A stretch of DNA of 64,000 nt from Filimonas lacunae (GTDB lineage: Bacteria; Bacteroidota; Bacteroidia; Chitinophagales; Chitinophagaceae), in NCBI RefSeq assembly GCF_002355595.1, contig NZ_AP017422.1:1240001-1304000 (forward strand). Direction: 5' to 3'. A program made the translations under genes and the position numbers. Positions 34,976-43,865 of the stretch are shown in pieces. The notes below the pieces were generated by a model. That model searched no databases. It was not told where the DNA came from and worked only from the letters and a program-made list of their open reading frames with translations. Each line of letters opens with the position of its first letter. Position 1 is the stretch's first letter.

Positions 34976-35797
34976 TTACTTCTTGAATCGCTTGGTTTCG
35001 GCCTGAATATCGTTATCAATAATGGCAAGCGCATTTTGCAATTGCAAAGCGGCAAAAAATGGTCGTATATATTTCAGATCAGCCACCAGTTGTTCCCCTG
35101 TTTTATGATCGGGCATTTTTGAATACTTCTTGTAGATGTCTGAATTTTGCAGATTGGTCAATTTTACGCCAGTCAACAGGTGCGCCAACCTTACCACATC
35201 ACTAATATTTCCGTTATTCCGATGCCCTATACCAAACCCAGCTTTTAGCAGATAGTATATTGTTAAAAGCTGGCGGTAGCGGGTAGCTTCTTTATCTAGT
35301 TCTTCGGCAGATAGGGATAAGACAATTGCAGACACACCCTGGCTCTCTGGTTCGGCCTTTAAGTACAAATGATACCTCGCTCTATCCAGAACATTATGGC
35401 AGACTTGCAGGAACTGACCTATTTCGTTTACCGTTAAGCCCTGTTCTGCCGGGGGCAGGCTATTATATACTCCTGTTGAATAAACGGCTTTCTCAACCAG
35501 CACCTCCGTATAATAGAAATAAACCTGAAACCGCTTTTCGATATAAGGCTTTAGCTTTTTACCATAACGACTTAACAGAACCTCTTCCCGTTCTCTGTAT
35601 TGATGCCAGAACATATCCGTAGTAATCTCCTCCTGCCGGGCAAGATTCAGTAACTGTAATAAATGTTCTGTAATAGCAAGCTGTTCGGCAGGCTGATATT
35701 CTTCCATTATAGCATCATAATCTTTCACAAACTGCTGTGCCAGCAAAGGGACAACTTGCATACGTGACGGGTGTAAAGCGGGTTCTTTCGTGGGCAT
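34976..35797 (-). CDS. RteC-like helical protein
   Basis: The 273-residue protein is helical throughout. The C-terminal part (YRQLLTIYYLLKAGFGIGHR, then ISDVVRLAHLLTGVKLTNLQ and IYKKYSKMPD) resembles in layout the C-terminal domain of RteC, which controls excision genes of Bacteroides conjugative transposons. I judge this from the pattern only. Location between an XRE regulator and the small-gene run fits a control role in excision. Confidence 0.5.
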   Translation of the reverse strand: MPTKEPALHPSRMQVVPLLAQQFVKDYDAIMEEYQPAEQLAITEHLLQLLNLARQEEITTDMFWHQYREREEVLLSRYGKKLKPYIEKRFQVYFYYTEVLVEKAVYSTGVYNSLPPAEQGLTVNEIGQFLQVCHNVLDRARYHLYLKAEPESQGVSAIVLSLSAEELDKEATRYRQLLTIYYLLKAGFGIGHRNNGNISDVVRLAHLLTGVKLTNLQNSDIYKKYSKMPDHKTGEQLVADLKYIRPFFAALQLQNALAIIDNDIQAETKRFKK

Positions 35798-35824
35798 ACT
35801 CTAATTTAATCTATTTGTTAGGTA

Positions 35825-36100
35825 TTACTTGTTCTGTTTTTTGCCATCAGGAAAGCCCTTAAATAAAATATCGTCCACTTCCACACCGTAATACTTAGAT
35901 AGCTGCCACAATTTTTCGAGTTTAAAATTGTACAATCCCTTTTCCATACGGCTAAGTGTTGTAGAAGCCATATGTATCTGGCTGCCCACAGTTTTTAGAC
36001 TTTCTTTACGTGCCTTACGTAGTGTGTGCAGGTTCCGGCCTACAATAGCAAGATGTTGCTTTAGCTTGCGTTGTATCTTCGGACTAAGGGGCTTTCTCAT
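35825..36100 (-). CDS. XRE-family helix-turn-helix regulator
   Basis: A single HTH_3 domain occupies most of the 91 residues: GRNLHTLRKARKESLKTVGS, QIHMASTTLSRMEKGLYNFK, LEKLWQLSKYYGVEVDDILF. The start lies within the last codons of the NTase-HEPN gene (17-base overlap), giving translational coupling. That pairing looks like an operon of a regulator with a HEPN protein, similar in shape to toxin-antitoxin modules. Confidence 0.8.
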   Translation of the reverse strand: MRKPLSPKIQRKLKQHLAIVGRNLHTLRKARKESLKTVGSQIHMASTTLSRMEKGLYNFKLEKLWQLSKYYGVEVDDILFKGFPDGKKQNK

Positions 36101-37013
36101 AGTTTACTTGTATGGGGAAGGTTAACGCCAGTTGCTTGTCCAGTTCCTGTACCTTTTGGAGGTAAAGCTGTTCGGCGGTATTCAATAATTCCTTTACCCT
36201 GCCCATTAAAATAGCTACTTTTTCAGCCGGTATTGTATAGTCTTCCTTATAACGAGCTTCTGAATAAGCACGGTTTAGCAGGTTAAATAGCTCTTTTTCT
36301 TCTTTGGTAAAGCAGGGAAAAATGGTAGAAGGCTGATAACTGCAATTTTCGATTAATGCCAGTAACCGGGAAAGATTATGTGAGGTGGATCTATAACCGG
36401 TCAATACCCGCAACATAGCCATACAGGAATGTTGGGCAGATTGATGTAAGTTAAAAACCGCCTGCTCCGGCCAGTTATCCCGTTGGCAGTCGGTAGCTGC
36501 TTTGAGAAAACGTTTTGCTGTAGTAGAGCACTGTCCCCAATGAGCTTCTATCTTGTTTTTGATTTCCTGAATAGTTAATTCTAGTGGAAGTACAGGTGAA
36601 AGCAACCTGCCACTGCTATATACAGATGCCGCTTTACGGTAAACGGCAGTGTCAAAACGGTAACCTTTTTCCACCCCTTCCTGGAAAGTTGTGAATTGTT
36701 GCACCATACAGGTGATGTCGCAAGCCAAAGCAGTCGCCTGTTGTTCTATTAACTGGACAAGCTCATATTCCGGCCTTTTTTCGCTCTCGCTGATAAGTAT
36801 CAACAGGTCGTATGTGGTTGGAAATTCCGTATCCAGATAGCCGACTTCTTCCCAGAAACAACTCCAGTCCTGCATAATAGTAGTCCGGTAGCCTAAACAG
36901 AGTATTAATTCCGGCTGTATCAGTTTCACTATTTTCTGGATCAAAGTGGACAATTGGAGGATTTGTTCTTTAGAAAGATGTAGCAGGTCATTGCACATGG
37001 GTAACGTTTTCAT
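36084..37013 (-). CDS. Nucleotidyltransferase-like plus HEPN-domain protein
   Basis: The ATG at 37013 (MKTLPMCNDLLHLSKEQILQ) is chosen because it falls after the kinase stop. Residues ~25-130 look like a degenerate NTase (LILCLGYRT; TYDLLILISESEK), lacking the usual GSxxxG and DxD. The C-terminal half is a HEPN domain (AVFNLHQSAQHSCMAMLRVL, then GYRSTSHNLSRLLALI). Fused NTase-HEPN proteins are known in Bacteroidota elements. Separate MNT and HEPN proteins form toxin-antitoxin pairs; whether this fusion is toxic is unknown. Confidence 0.65.
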   Translation of the reverse strand: MKTLPMCNDLLHLSKEQILQLSTLIQKIVKLIQPELILCLGYRTTIMQDWSCFWEEVGYLDTEFPTTYDLLILISESEKRPEYELVQLIEQQATALACDITCMVQQFTTFQEGVEKGYRFDTAVYRKAASVYSSGRLLSPVLPLELTIQEIKNKIEAHWGQCSTTAKRFLKAATDCQRDNWPEQAVFNLHQSAQHSCMAMLRVLTGYRSTSHNLSRLLALIENCSYQPSTIFPCFTKEEKELFNLLNRAYSEARYKEDYTIPAEKVAILMGRVKELLNTAEQLYLQKVQELDKQLALTFPIQVNYEKAP

Positions 37014-37032
37014 TGTAGTTAGAGGATATAAT

Positions 37033-37776
37033 TTAACGGTAAACGGGTACAAATAGGGTAAAAACGGTATTGCCCTGGTGGCTAATTACGGTTAGGCTAC
37101 CTCTTAAAGCCTGGGCATATAGATTACTGAGGTATAATCCCAGACCGGCACCAGCAAATCCCTTGTCTAGCTGTTCATAGGGCATAAACAGCCGTTCTGC
37201 CTTTTCCGGCGGGATGCCAATACCATCATTTATGACCTGAATAGTTATACCTGTGGTCATTTTGTAGCATTTAACCTGGATAGTCGTTTCGCGGTGGCTG
37301 AATTTAAGGGCATTGGAGAGCAGGTTTTGAACGATTTGCCCCAGCTTTACCTCGTCAGAAGTGATAGTTGCATTTTCCAATGATGGGTCAAATGTCAGGC
37401 TGATGCTTTTTTTCTGTTGGGTGGCACTCGCTTTAAAGGTGCTTATCAGAGTAACAATCCATGTTTTGAAACAAAATGGGGCATATATAACAGTAATATT
37501 CAGCTTACCGTTATGAATTTTTACGGTATCAAGCATATTATCTAAGACATGCAGAGTTTCCAGGGTGGTTGTTTCTATTGCCTGGAGAAAATCGTCCCTT
37601 TTCTCGCCGTCCCTTATAAACAGGCAAGCCTGAACAGTGCCGGCTATCTGGGCACGTAGTTCATGGGCAAACATGCCGAGAAACAGTTCTATGGTGTGGT
37701 TAGAGGTATTTCCTCCGGTGGGTACGGCAACAAGTGAATGTGGCGATAAGGAGTTGTTTTTTGATGTTTCTGGCAT
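37033..37776 (-). CDS. Soluble sensor histidine kinase (orphan)
   Basis: The 247-residue protein has only the kinase core: H box FLGMFAHELRAQIAG with the phospho-acceptor His, N box VQNLLSNALKFSH, G1 NDGIGIPPE, F box LFMPYEQLDKG and G2 GAGLGLYLSN. It has no membrane segment or sensor domain, and no response regulator lies nearby. It may sense through a partner or act on a host regulator. It heads the minus-strand backbone run. Confidence 0.85.
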   Translation of the reverse strand: MPETSKNNSLSPHSLVAVPTGGNTSNHTIELFLGMFAHELRAQIAGTVQACLFIRDGEKRDDFLQAIETTTLETLHVLDNMLDTVKIHNGKLNITVIYAPFCFKTWIVTLISTFKASATQQKKSISLTFDPSLENATITSDEVKLGQIVQNLLSNALKFSHRETTIQVKCYKMTTGITIQVINDGIGIPPEKAERLFMPYEQLDKGFAGAGLGLYLSNLYAQALRGSLTVISHQGNTVFTLFVPVYR

Positions 37777-37827
37777 ACATGGTAGGTTTTATGGTGTGAA
37801 GCGTAGCTGTAGCCCAACAAAAGGATC

Positions 37828-37974
37828 TAGTTGTATTCTACTATTAGGCTATTGTCAAGCACTTGATTCGGGTAGTAAATTACCATAGCCGCTTCCCGTA
37901 GCTTACCAAGGTTACCTGTGCGTTAACAAAAATTAGTTGTATTTTACCGATAGGTTTGTTGGAATAAGCACTTG
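37828..37974. repeat. Two imperfect direct repeats in the divergent kinase/XRE region
   Basis: TAGTTGTATTCTACT...AAGCACTTG (37828-37865) recurs as TAGTTGTATTTTACC...AAGCACTTG (37934-37974), 106 bp apart. They lie between the kinase gene and the plus-strand XRE gene and may be operator sites for that regulator. Confidence 0.55.
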
Positions 37975-38035
37975 TACCATACCAATCGAAACTTAGTATA
38001 TTACCAAATTATTCGTTTTCAATATATTTGTTGAT

Positions 38036-38470
38036 ATGATTACTACCAGTATGCCTGAAAAAGTACACCAAGGACGCGCAGTAAAACGCCTTAGAGAAAT
38101 CCTGCATATTAAACAGGAAGTATTAGCTGACGCTCTTAATATTAGCCAGCAAAGTGTTTCTTTATTAGAAACTAAAGAAACAATTGAACCGGAACAGCTC
38201 GAACAGATTGCTAAAACGCTAAAAGTACCGGTTGATGCTATTAAGAATTTTAATGAAGAAGCTCAGATTTATAATATACAAAACAATTATGAAGGAGCAT
38301 CCTACAATAAGGTCAATGAAGTTGGCATTGCTTACAACTGCACCTTTAATGCTCTCGATAAATGGGTAGAAGCTGTTGACGAAATAAAGAAGCTAAATGC
38401 TGCGCTGCTGAAAGAAAAAGATGAAAAGATTGCTTTGTTAGAAAAGATATTAGCAGATAAAAGAAAATAG
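38036..38470 (+). CDS. XRE-family transcriptional regulator
   Basis: The N-terminal HTH (AVKRLREILHIKQEVLADAL, NISQQSVSLLETKETIEPEQ) is followed by a middle part and a coiled-coil C-terminus (EAVDEIKKLNAALLKEKDEK), a common Bacteroidota arrangement. TATATTTG at 38023-38030 is so close to the first ATG that translation may begin at the second (38051, MPEKVHQGR). It stands at the boundary between backbone and defence cargo and could control either. A terminator follows. Confidence 0.82.
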   Translation: MITTSMPEKVHQGRAVKRLREILHIKQEVLADALNISQQSVSLLETKETIEPEQLEQIAKTLKVPVDAIKNFNEEAQIYNIQNNYEGASYNKVNEVGIAYNCTFNALDKWVEAVDEIKKLNAALLKEKDEKIALLEKILADKRK

Positions 38471-38491
38471 AAAATTAATCAATGTATTAAG

Positions 38492-38516
38492 GCCATCTAA
38501 TATTAGATGGCTTTTT
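38492..38516 (+). terminator. Terminator after the XRE gene
   Basis: GCCATCTAA/TTAGATGGC with a two-base centre and five Ts. It isolates the following large gene transcriptionally. Confidence 0.8.
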
Positions 38517-38585
38517 AATTTCCCTGAACGGTGACCCACTTTTGAAATTAACACTCAGTTACATAATTAAAAAGTCTTTTTGCAG

Positions 38586-41500
38586 ATGGAGAGAATTGCT
38601 TACGTATTTGAAAATACCGATACCATTATCGGAAATGATGTAATTTTTCCTGGTACCCCTTACATACTTAACAACTTTAACTATACCGTTAATATTTCGC
38701 CCTTTAGTAGTTTTTGGCGATTTGGCATAAGACTATCGACAAAAGGAGAAATAAAATTCAATCAGCCAGCTGACAGATACCAATCTCCCGACTTTTTAAA
38801 CGAAAATATTGATATCCATCTAGGCGTAGGAGAATGGCACGAAGGTGTTTGGGATTTTCCGTATCGACTTCATCTCGCGCAATATAATATTAAAGGCTAT
38901 GACCATCTATTATATAGATCGGAAGATTACGAAAGTGAATCAAAGATCTCTTGGGTATTCAGCTATGATTCTCACGCAGAGCTACTACACCTTTCAGTAA
39001 GTAGTGAAAATATGAACTATTTTGAAACATCAGTTCCTATTAAAAGAGAAATGAGATTTTTTCAGTTTTTCGCTTGGGCAGATGAGTCTTCATTTAAGTT
39101 AAATTGTGAAATAGAAATAAATAGGTATAGGGATGAAGATATCAATCAGATACAGGTTTTACAAGCTGGCAATATAGAGTTTAGGCATGGCGACATGATG
39201 GATTCTGAAGCGTTAAGAAAAGCCAATGTAATCATATTGCCTGCTGAAACTAATGGGGAATTTTCGGCTAACGTCAGATCTAGAGCATCGGAAATGGGAA
39301 TCCCAGCCCCTACAACAGCAAGCCTAGGAGAGGTGGTTTTATATAAAATAGATAATTCACCTGAACCTGTATTTGCCGGATATGCTTATTCGGTCAATAG
39401 AAACGTATCTAATGCGAATGTTATTGTAAAAATATGCGACACTCTATCTAATATTATTTTAACAACTCCTCTATTAAGTGAAAATGTTTTTGGATTAAAT
39501 CTTCCTTTATTGGGTACCGGGGCTGGCGGTCTTTCCGTAACAGAGGTCGCAGAAGTATATAACCGATGCTTCAATAACAAAAAGCACATACCTGTAATAG
39601 TCAGTGTACTGAAAGTATCCGACTTCGAACAGATTAAGAAATTGTTTTCAGGAAGGTACTTAACAATCGATCAACTAACTAACTTAGAAAAACCCCAAAC
39701 CATTCATTTTTTAGAAGAAAGGCTCAGAATAAAGCTAGAGAAGGGAGCCTATTTATTAAATGTTCATGATGAAATAATTAGTTTAACTCTTAGCAACGTT
39801 AATATTAGAGAGGGTGAAGATTTAGTAGCCCTAAAAACCATAAAAAATTTTAGATTCCACAAATGTAATATCTACAATACTAGCTTTTTTTTAAAGTTCC
39901 CCAAATTAACTTCCTTGTCAATTAACTTTGGCAATGTTGTCGATTTTTCCTTTTTAGAAAAAATGAAGCAGTTAGAAGTTTTGGATGTTAGTAATAACAC
40001 AATCCAATCATTAGATTTCTTAAAATCATTAACAATCCTAAAGAAGCTAGTCGCTAGAAGTTGCAATATTAAAGACATTCATTTTTTACAGAACCTCTTA
40101 AAGTTACAGGCTCTTGATCTTGCCAATAATAAGATTGAAGAAATTAAAACCTTGGAAGCCCTAGTTAATCTAGTGAATTTAAACTTGTCATTTAATAGAA
40201 TAAGTTCAATTAGTCCATTAAGAAAGTTAAAGAACATCACTTTTCTCGATATTAGTAATAATAACATTATCCGATTTGAACAAATATTACAACTTACAAA
40301 ATTAAATTATCTTAAAGCTGACAATAATCCGTATGTAAAACGAAGCGAGCTTATCTTAAAGGAAACAGAAAATCATCTCTCTGCTTTACGTAATATTTTA
40401 CTAAGAGAACTTGAAGCAGAACAAATTCCCGTAGAACTACCTGCAAAACTACTACTACTAGGTAACCATGCAAGCGGGAAGACCTCTTTAATGAAATTTA
40501 TTCTAAATGGTCACTTTAACGAAACTGTAGCATCAACGCACATTCTTCAAATTGAAAAATTTGGAAAAAACACAACAACTTCTTTACCTGAAGCCATCTT
40601 TTTTGACTTTGGCGGACAGGATTATTATCATGGCATTTATCGTGCATTTCTTAGTGGAGGAGCTGCATATTTAATTTTATGGAATGCGACATTTAATTTC
40701 AACACCCAAAGATTAGATACACAAAATTTCCTAACACAAGACTTTTCTATTGAATATTGGATGAGTCAAAAAAAGTATTTGGAAGACGAAAAGTTTTTTA
40801 TCGGCTCAGATCCCGTATTGCTTATTCAGACACATGCAGACGAATCTCCAAGAAAAAGCTACTCTAACCCCAATCATTTTATAGACAATCAATTCTATGT
40901 GTCACTAAAAACTACACAACAAAGAGATGATTCATTTTCACTTCAAGATCAAAAAAACAAGCATGCACTAGAGTATTTAAGGCACTCTATTCAAGACTTA
41001 ATAGAAGAGAGGAAATTGAAAACAAAAAGACCTAGTTGGTTCATCGACTTTCTAATTTTCATTTTAAATCAGAGCCGTGCAGAAGGATTTGAAAGTAGAT
41101 CTTTAGATTATTTTACCCCTTATTACAAACGACCAGAACAAGATAACCACGATTTTTTACAAGAAGACTTGGATCAACTTCACAAGCAAGGTCTCATTCT
41201 TTATTATAAAGATATGCTACCTAATTGCGTATGGCTAAACCCAGCTGCATTGGTGAACTACGTCCATGAGACTATTTTGTCAAAAGCGAAAAAAAAGGAT
41301 GGAGGAAGACTATCACCCGAAGATTTAGCTGAATATTCTCCAGCAGTTATCCAGCTATTAAAATATCAAAAAGTAATATTTGAACATCAATTTGGAATAA
41401 ATGGTATAGAATTTATTATTCCTAACTTTTTACCCTTATCATCTGAGTCCAATGCGGAATTTAATCTATTGACATTCAGCATTGGAGAACCGAAATTTAT

Positions 41501-42635
41501 CTTAAAATTTCTACATTTTATTCCATTTGGATTAATTAATCAGGCCATTTGCTTTTTTGGAAAACTACCAGAAAAAAAGATTTTTTGGCGAGATCAGTTA
41601 CTGTTTATTTTGGAGGATAGTACCGTAGTATTAATCAGCATTGACTTCCAGAATTTGGAAATCCGAACTCACTTCTCATCGAAAAAAGGGCTGTCTGAAA
41701 GAGAAAATTCAGATATTATGAAATATCTCTTTTTTAGTTTACTAGGTTTATATTGGGATCTTGATATGCCAGACATTAGCAATTTCACAGCCTTTACAAG
41801 AGGACTACTTCAAAAAGATTATTTCTCACCCAACAGTGAAATTTACAAACAGTTGAACAATTGCGAACTTTTATTTGAGCGAGAAGCTTGTCGCCCGTTG
41901 GATCTTTATATTACTTTAAACAACAAGAATTTTATCAAATATCAAGACTTATGTAATGAAGACAATGTACTATTGATAAACTCCTGGGAATTAACTAATG
42001 AACGTACTTTTACAGAAAACTCAAAGTTTACTTCGGCGTTTCCTTTTCAGCCATTTACAAACAAAGAATTAAAAAGAAGGAAAAAAGTAGTTATCTCTTA
42101 TTCAAAGAAAGACCTTAAACTTATCAACAAATTCAAAGATTATCTGATCCCACTTTATGACGACGAGTTGATTGATACTCCTTGGTATTGCTCTGAATTG
42201 ATGCCAGGTAGCGATTGGGATGAGGAAATAGGCAAAAGGTTTTCCGAGGCTGATATTATTTTTTTCATGGTTAGTGAAAATTTAATGTCTACAAAATATG
42301 TAAAACAAAAAGAAATAAAATATGCTATTGACAGATGGGAGAAGGATCAATCAGTTAAGATAATTCCCATTTTGCTAGTGCCGTATCATTTCCAAAGAAA
42401 TGGAAAGTATAATTTATCAAGGTTTACAACTCTTCCGTACACACTGAAGCCTGTAGTAGATTTTCCTAACCAATTAACTGCATGGCATTTAATATCTCAC
42501 ATTGTTAGAAAAGTAATTGAGAGTGACTTAAATCCTGAGAATGATCATGAAATTGTAACATCTGAAATAAGAATGTATTTCGAGAGAATAGCTTCGGATG
42601 ATCAAAGCATGAGATTTCAAAACACAGGGTTTTAA
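38586..42635 (+). CDS. Multidomain macro-like/LRR/Roc-COR/TIR protein (putative defence protein)
   Basis: The ATG at 38586 is preferred to the TTG six bases earlier. In order: a beta-rich domain (~1-185); a macro-like domain (~190-355) with the phosphate-loop phrase LPLLGTGAGGLSVTEVAEVY (GTGAGG at 310); leucine-rich repeats (~395-600; LEVLDVSNNTIQSLDFL, LQALDLANNKIEEI); a Roc GTPase with P-loop GNHASGKTS (626-634) and switch II DFGGQ (674-678); a COR-like region (~810-1140); and a C-terminal TIR domain (~1164-1300; VVISYSKKDLKLINKF, catalytic-type Glu1243 in KQKEIKYAI). TIR domains of this class hydrolyse NAD+. I infer a GTPase-gated immune sensor. AT-rich, monocistronic. Confidence 0.82.
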   Translation: MERIAYVFENTDTIIGNDVIFPGTPYILNNFNYTVNISPFSSFWRFGIRLSTKGEIKFNQPADRYQSPDFLNENIDIHLGVGEWHEGVWDFPYRLHLAQYNIKGYDHLLYRSEDYESESKISWVFSYDSHAELLHLSVSSENMNYFETSVPIKREMRFFQFFAWADESSFKLNCEIEINRYRDEDINQIQVLQAGNIEFRHGDMMDSEALRKANVIILPAETNGEFSANVRSRASEMGIPAPTTASLGEVVLYKIDNSPEPVFAGYAYSVNRNVSNANVIVKICDTLSNIILTTPLLSENVFGLNLPLLGTGAGGLSVTEVAEVYNRCFNNKKHIPVIVSVLKVSDFEQIKKLFSGRYLTIDQLTNLEKPQTIHFLEERLRIKLEKGAYLLNVHDEIISLTLSNVNIREGEDLVALKTIKNFRFHKCNIYNTSFFLKFPKLTSLSINFGNVVDFSFLEKMKQLEVLDVSNNTIQSLDFLKSLTILKKLVARSCNIKDIHFLQNLLKLQALDLANNKIEEIKTLEALVNLVNLNLSFNRISSISPLRKLKNITFLDISNNNIIRFEQILQLTKLNYLKADNNPYVKRSELILKETENHLSALRNILLRELEAEQIPVELPAKLLLLGNHASGKTSLMKFILNGHFNETVASTHILQIEKFGKNTTTSLPEAIFFDFGGQDYYHGIYRAFLSGGAAYLILWNATFNFNTQRLDTQNFLTQDFSIEYWMSQKKYLEDEKFFIGSDPVLLIQTHADESPRKSYSNPNHFIDNQFYVSLKTTQQRDDSFSLQDQKNKHALEYLRHSIQDLIEERKLKTKRPSWFIDFLIFILNQSRAEGFESRSLDYFTPYYKRPEQDNHDFLQEDLDQLHKQGLILYYKDMLPNCVWLNPAALVNYVHETILSKAKKKDGGRLSPEDLAEYSPAVIQLLKYQKVIFEHQFGINGIEFIIPNFLPLSSESNAEFNLLTFSIGEPKFILKFLHFIPFGLINQAICFFGKLPEKKIFWRDQLLFILEDSTVVLISIDFQNLEIRTHFSSKKGLSERENSDIMKYLFFSLLGLYWDLDMPDISNFTAFTRGLLQKDYFSPNSEIYKQLNNCELLFEREACRPLDLYITLNNKNFIKYQDLCNEDNVLLINSWELTNERTFTENSKFTSAFPFQPFTNKELKRRKKVVISYSKKDLKLINKFKDYLIPLYDDELIDTPWYCSELMPGSDWDEEIGKRFSEADIIFFMVSENLMSTKYVKQKEIKYAIDRWEKDQSVKIIPILLVPYHFQRNGKYNLSRFTTLPYTLKPVVDFPNQLTAWHLISHIVRKVIESDLNPENDHEIVTSEIRMYFERIASDDQSMRFQNTGF

Positions 42636-42787
42636 TTTATCTTCATTCGTTCAATGTCGTCATTAGAGAGCTGGTATTTAAAATTCTAATCGATATTAAC
42701 ACATTGAATACTATAGAGGGAATGATACAAGCGTGTTGCTTTCGAATATATACTTATTCTACTATTGATAAAACTGCCTTCTAACAA

Positions 42788-43324
42788 ATGATAGTTACAG
42801 AAAGTCAATTTAAAAGCGAGACTAAATCCAATGAAAGAACTGCGGTATTGTTGGAGAAAATACATCACCTACTTGAAGGAAACAATAAAATGATTTTCAT
42901 TTCACATAAGCATGAAGAGGAAGATTATGTTTTCAGGCTTAAAAACTTGTTAGAGAGAAATGGATTTATTGGATACGTTGACTGGGAGGATGATCAAATG
43001 CCAGCCACAACTTGTGGCGAAACAGCCACTAAGTTAAAAAGTAAAATTATCAAATCATATAAATTTATCCTGATAGCTACCGAAGCTGCAATTCAATCAA
43101 AGTGGTGCAATTGGGAATTAGGGTTTGGAGATGCTCATAAGTACATAGATCACATAGCCGTTTTTCCTATAAAAAAAGACTACACGGGGTATAAAGGCGA
43201 GGAGTATATTCAAATATACCCAACTTTGCAAAGAATGGAAAATGCAAATAACATTAACAACAAATACTATATTCATTATCCAGATGGAAAAGAAATTTCT
43301 TTAGAAAAATGGTTAACCCTGTAA
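42788..43324 (+). CDS. TIR-domain protein
   Basis: A 178-residue protein with a helical lead (residues 1-33) and one TIR domain: MIFISHKHEEEDYVFRLKNL, GFIGYVDWEDDQMP, IIKSYKFILIATEAAIQS and KWCNWELGFGDAHKY, with Glu110 in the catalytic position. It resembles small TIR proteins of Thoeris-like or similar defence systems that make a cyclic ADP-ribose-type signal, but no ThsA-like partner is present here. A membrane-protein gene follows 11 bases downstream, probably in the same operon. Confidence 0.85.
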   Translation: MIVTESQFKSETKSNERTAVLLEKIHHLLEGNNKMIFISHKHEEEDYVFRLKNLLERNGFIGYVDWEDDQMPATTCGETATKLKSKIIKSYKFILIATEAAIQSKWCNWELGFGDAHKYIDHIAVFPIKKDYTGYKGEEYIQIYPTLQRMENANNINNKYYIHYPDGKEISLEKWLTL

Positions 43325-43335
43325 ATTTGCTTAAC

Positions 43336-43734
43336 ATGGAAAATAAAATTAAACATCTTGAATTTATTCAATTGACAATAACGAGAATGAATGTTAACTC
43401 GTTTATGATCAAAGGTTGGCTTGTCACCCTTGTAGGAGCAATTTTCGTCCTTTCAGAAAAGGATGCGAATACAAAATTCCTTTGGTTCCCACCCTTTGTT
43501 ACAGTACTATTTTGGGTAATGGATGCTTTTTTTGTAAGCACTGAGCGTAGATATAGAAGCCTATACAACTATGTTAGGACTTTAAATGAACCGCAAATTG
43601 ATTTTTCTATGGATACTAGTAACTACGAAGGAGGCAGGAACGGATTTCTTTTGTCCGGGCTTTCTACAACTTTAATATTATTTTATCCAGTTGTATTAAC
43701 AGCATCAATAATTGCAGCTTCATACATTAAATAA
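43336..43734 (+). CDS. Small membrane protein paired with the TIR protein
   Basis: The ATG at 43336 (MENKIKHLEFIQLTITRMNV) is chosen; the frame reaches back to 43309 within the TIR gene. The start fits a widespread small family (HLEFIQ..I.RM..NSF..KGW.VTLV). Hydrophobic segments lie at about residues 28-42, 52-66 and 108-128. Immediate linkage to a TIR gene suggests a membrane effector or regulator triggered by the TIR product; this is inference. Confidence 0.7.
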   Translation: MENKIKHLEFIQLTITRMNVNSFMIKGWLVTLVGAIFVLSEKDANTKFLWFPPFVTVLFWVMDAFFVSTERRYRSLYNYVRTLNEPQIDFSMDTSNYEGGRNGFLLSGLSTTLILFYPVVLTASIIAASYIK

Positions 43735-43865
43735 TATTAAAGTTATTTTACCTAAAAAACGCGCAATTACACTGCCTATAGTTTTCTCTATGTTCTAAAG
43801 ATGGAATCATGAAAAAAACGTTCAATGAGACATCTCAAGAATAGCAAGATGTTTAAATAAGTCAT

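Noticed and set aside
42788-43734. Complete Thoeris system
   Set aside because: A TIR protein is present, but no ThsA-type SIR2-SLOG or other recognised Thoeris effector.
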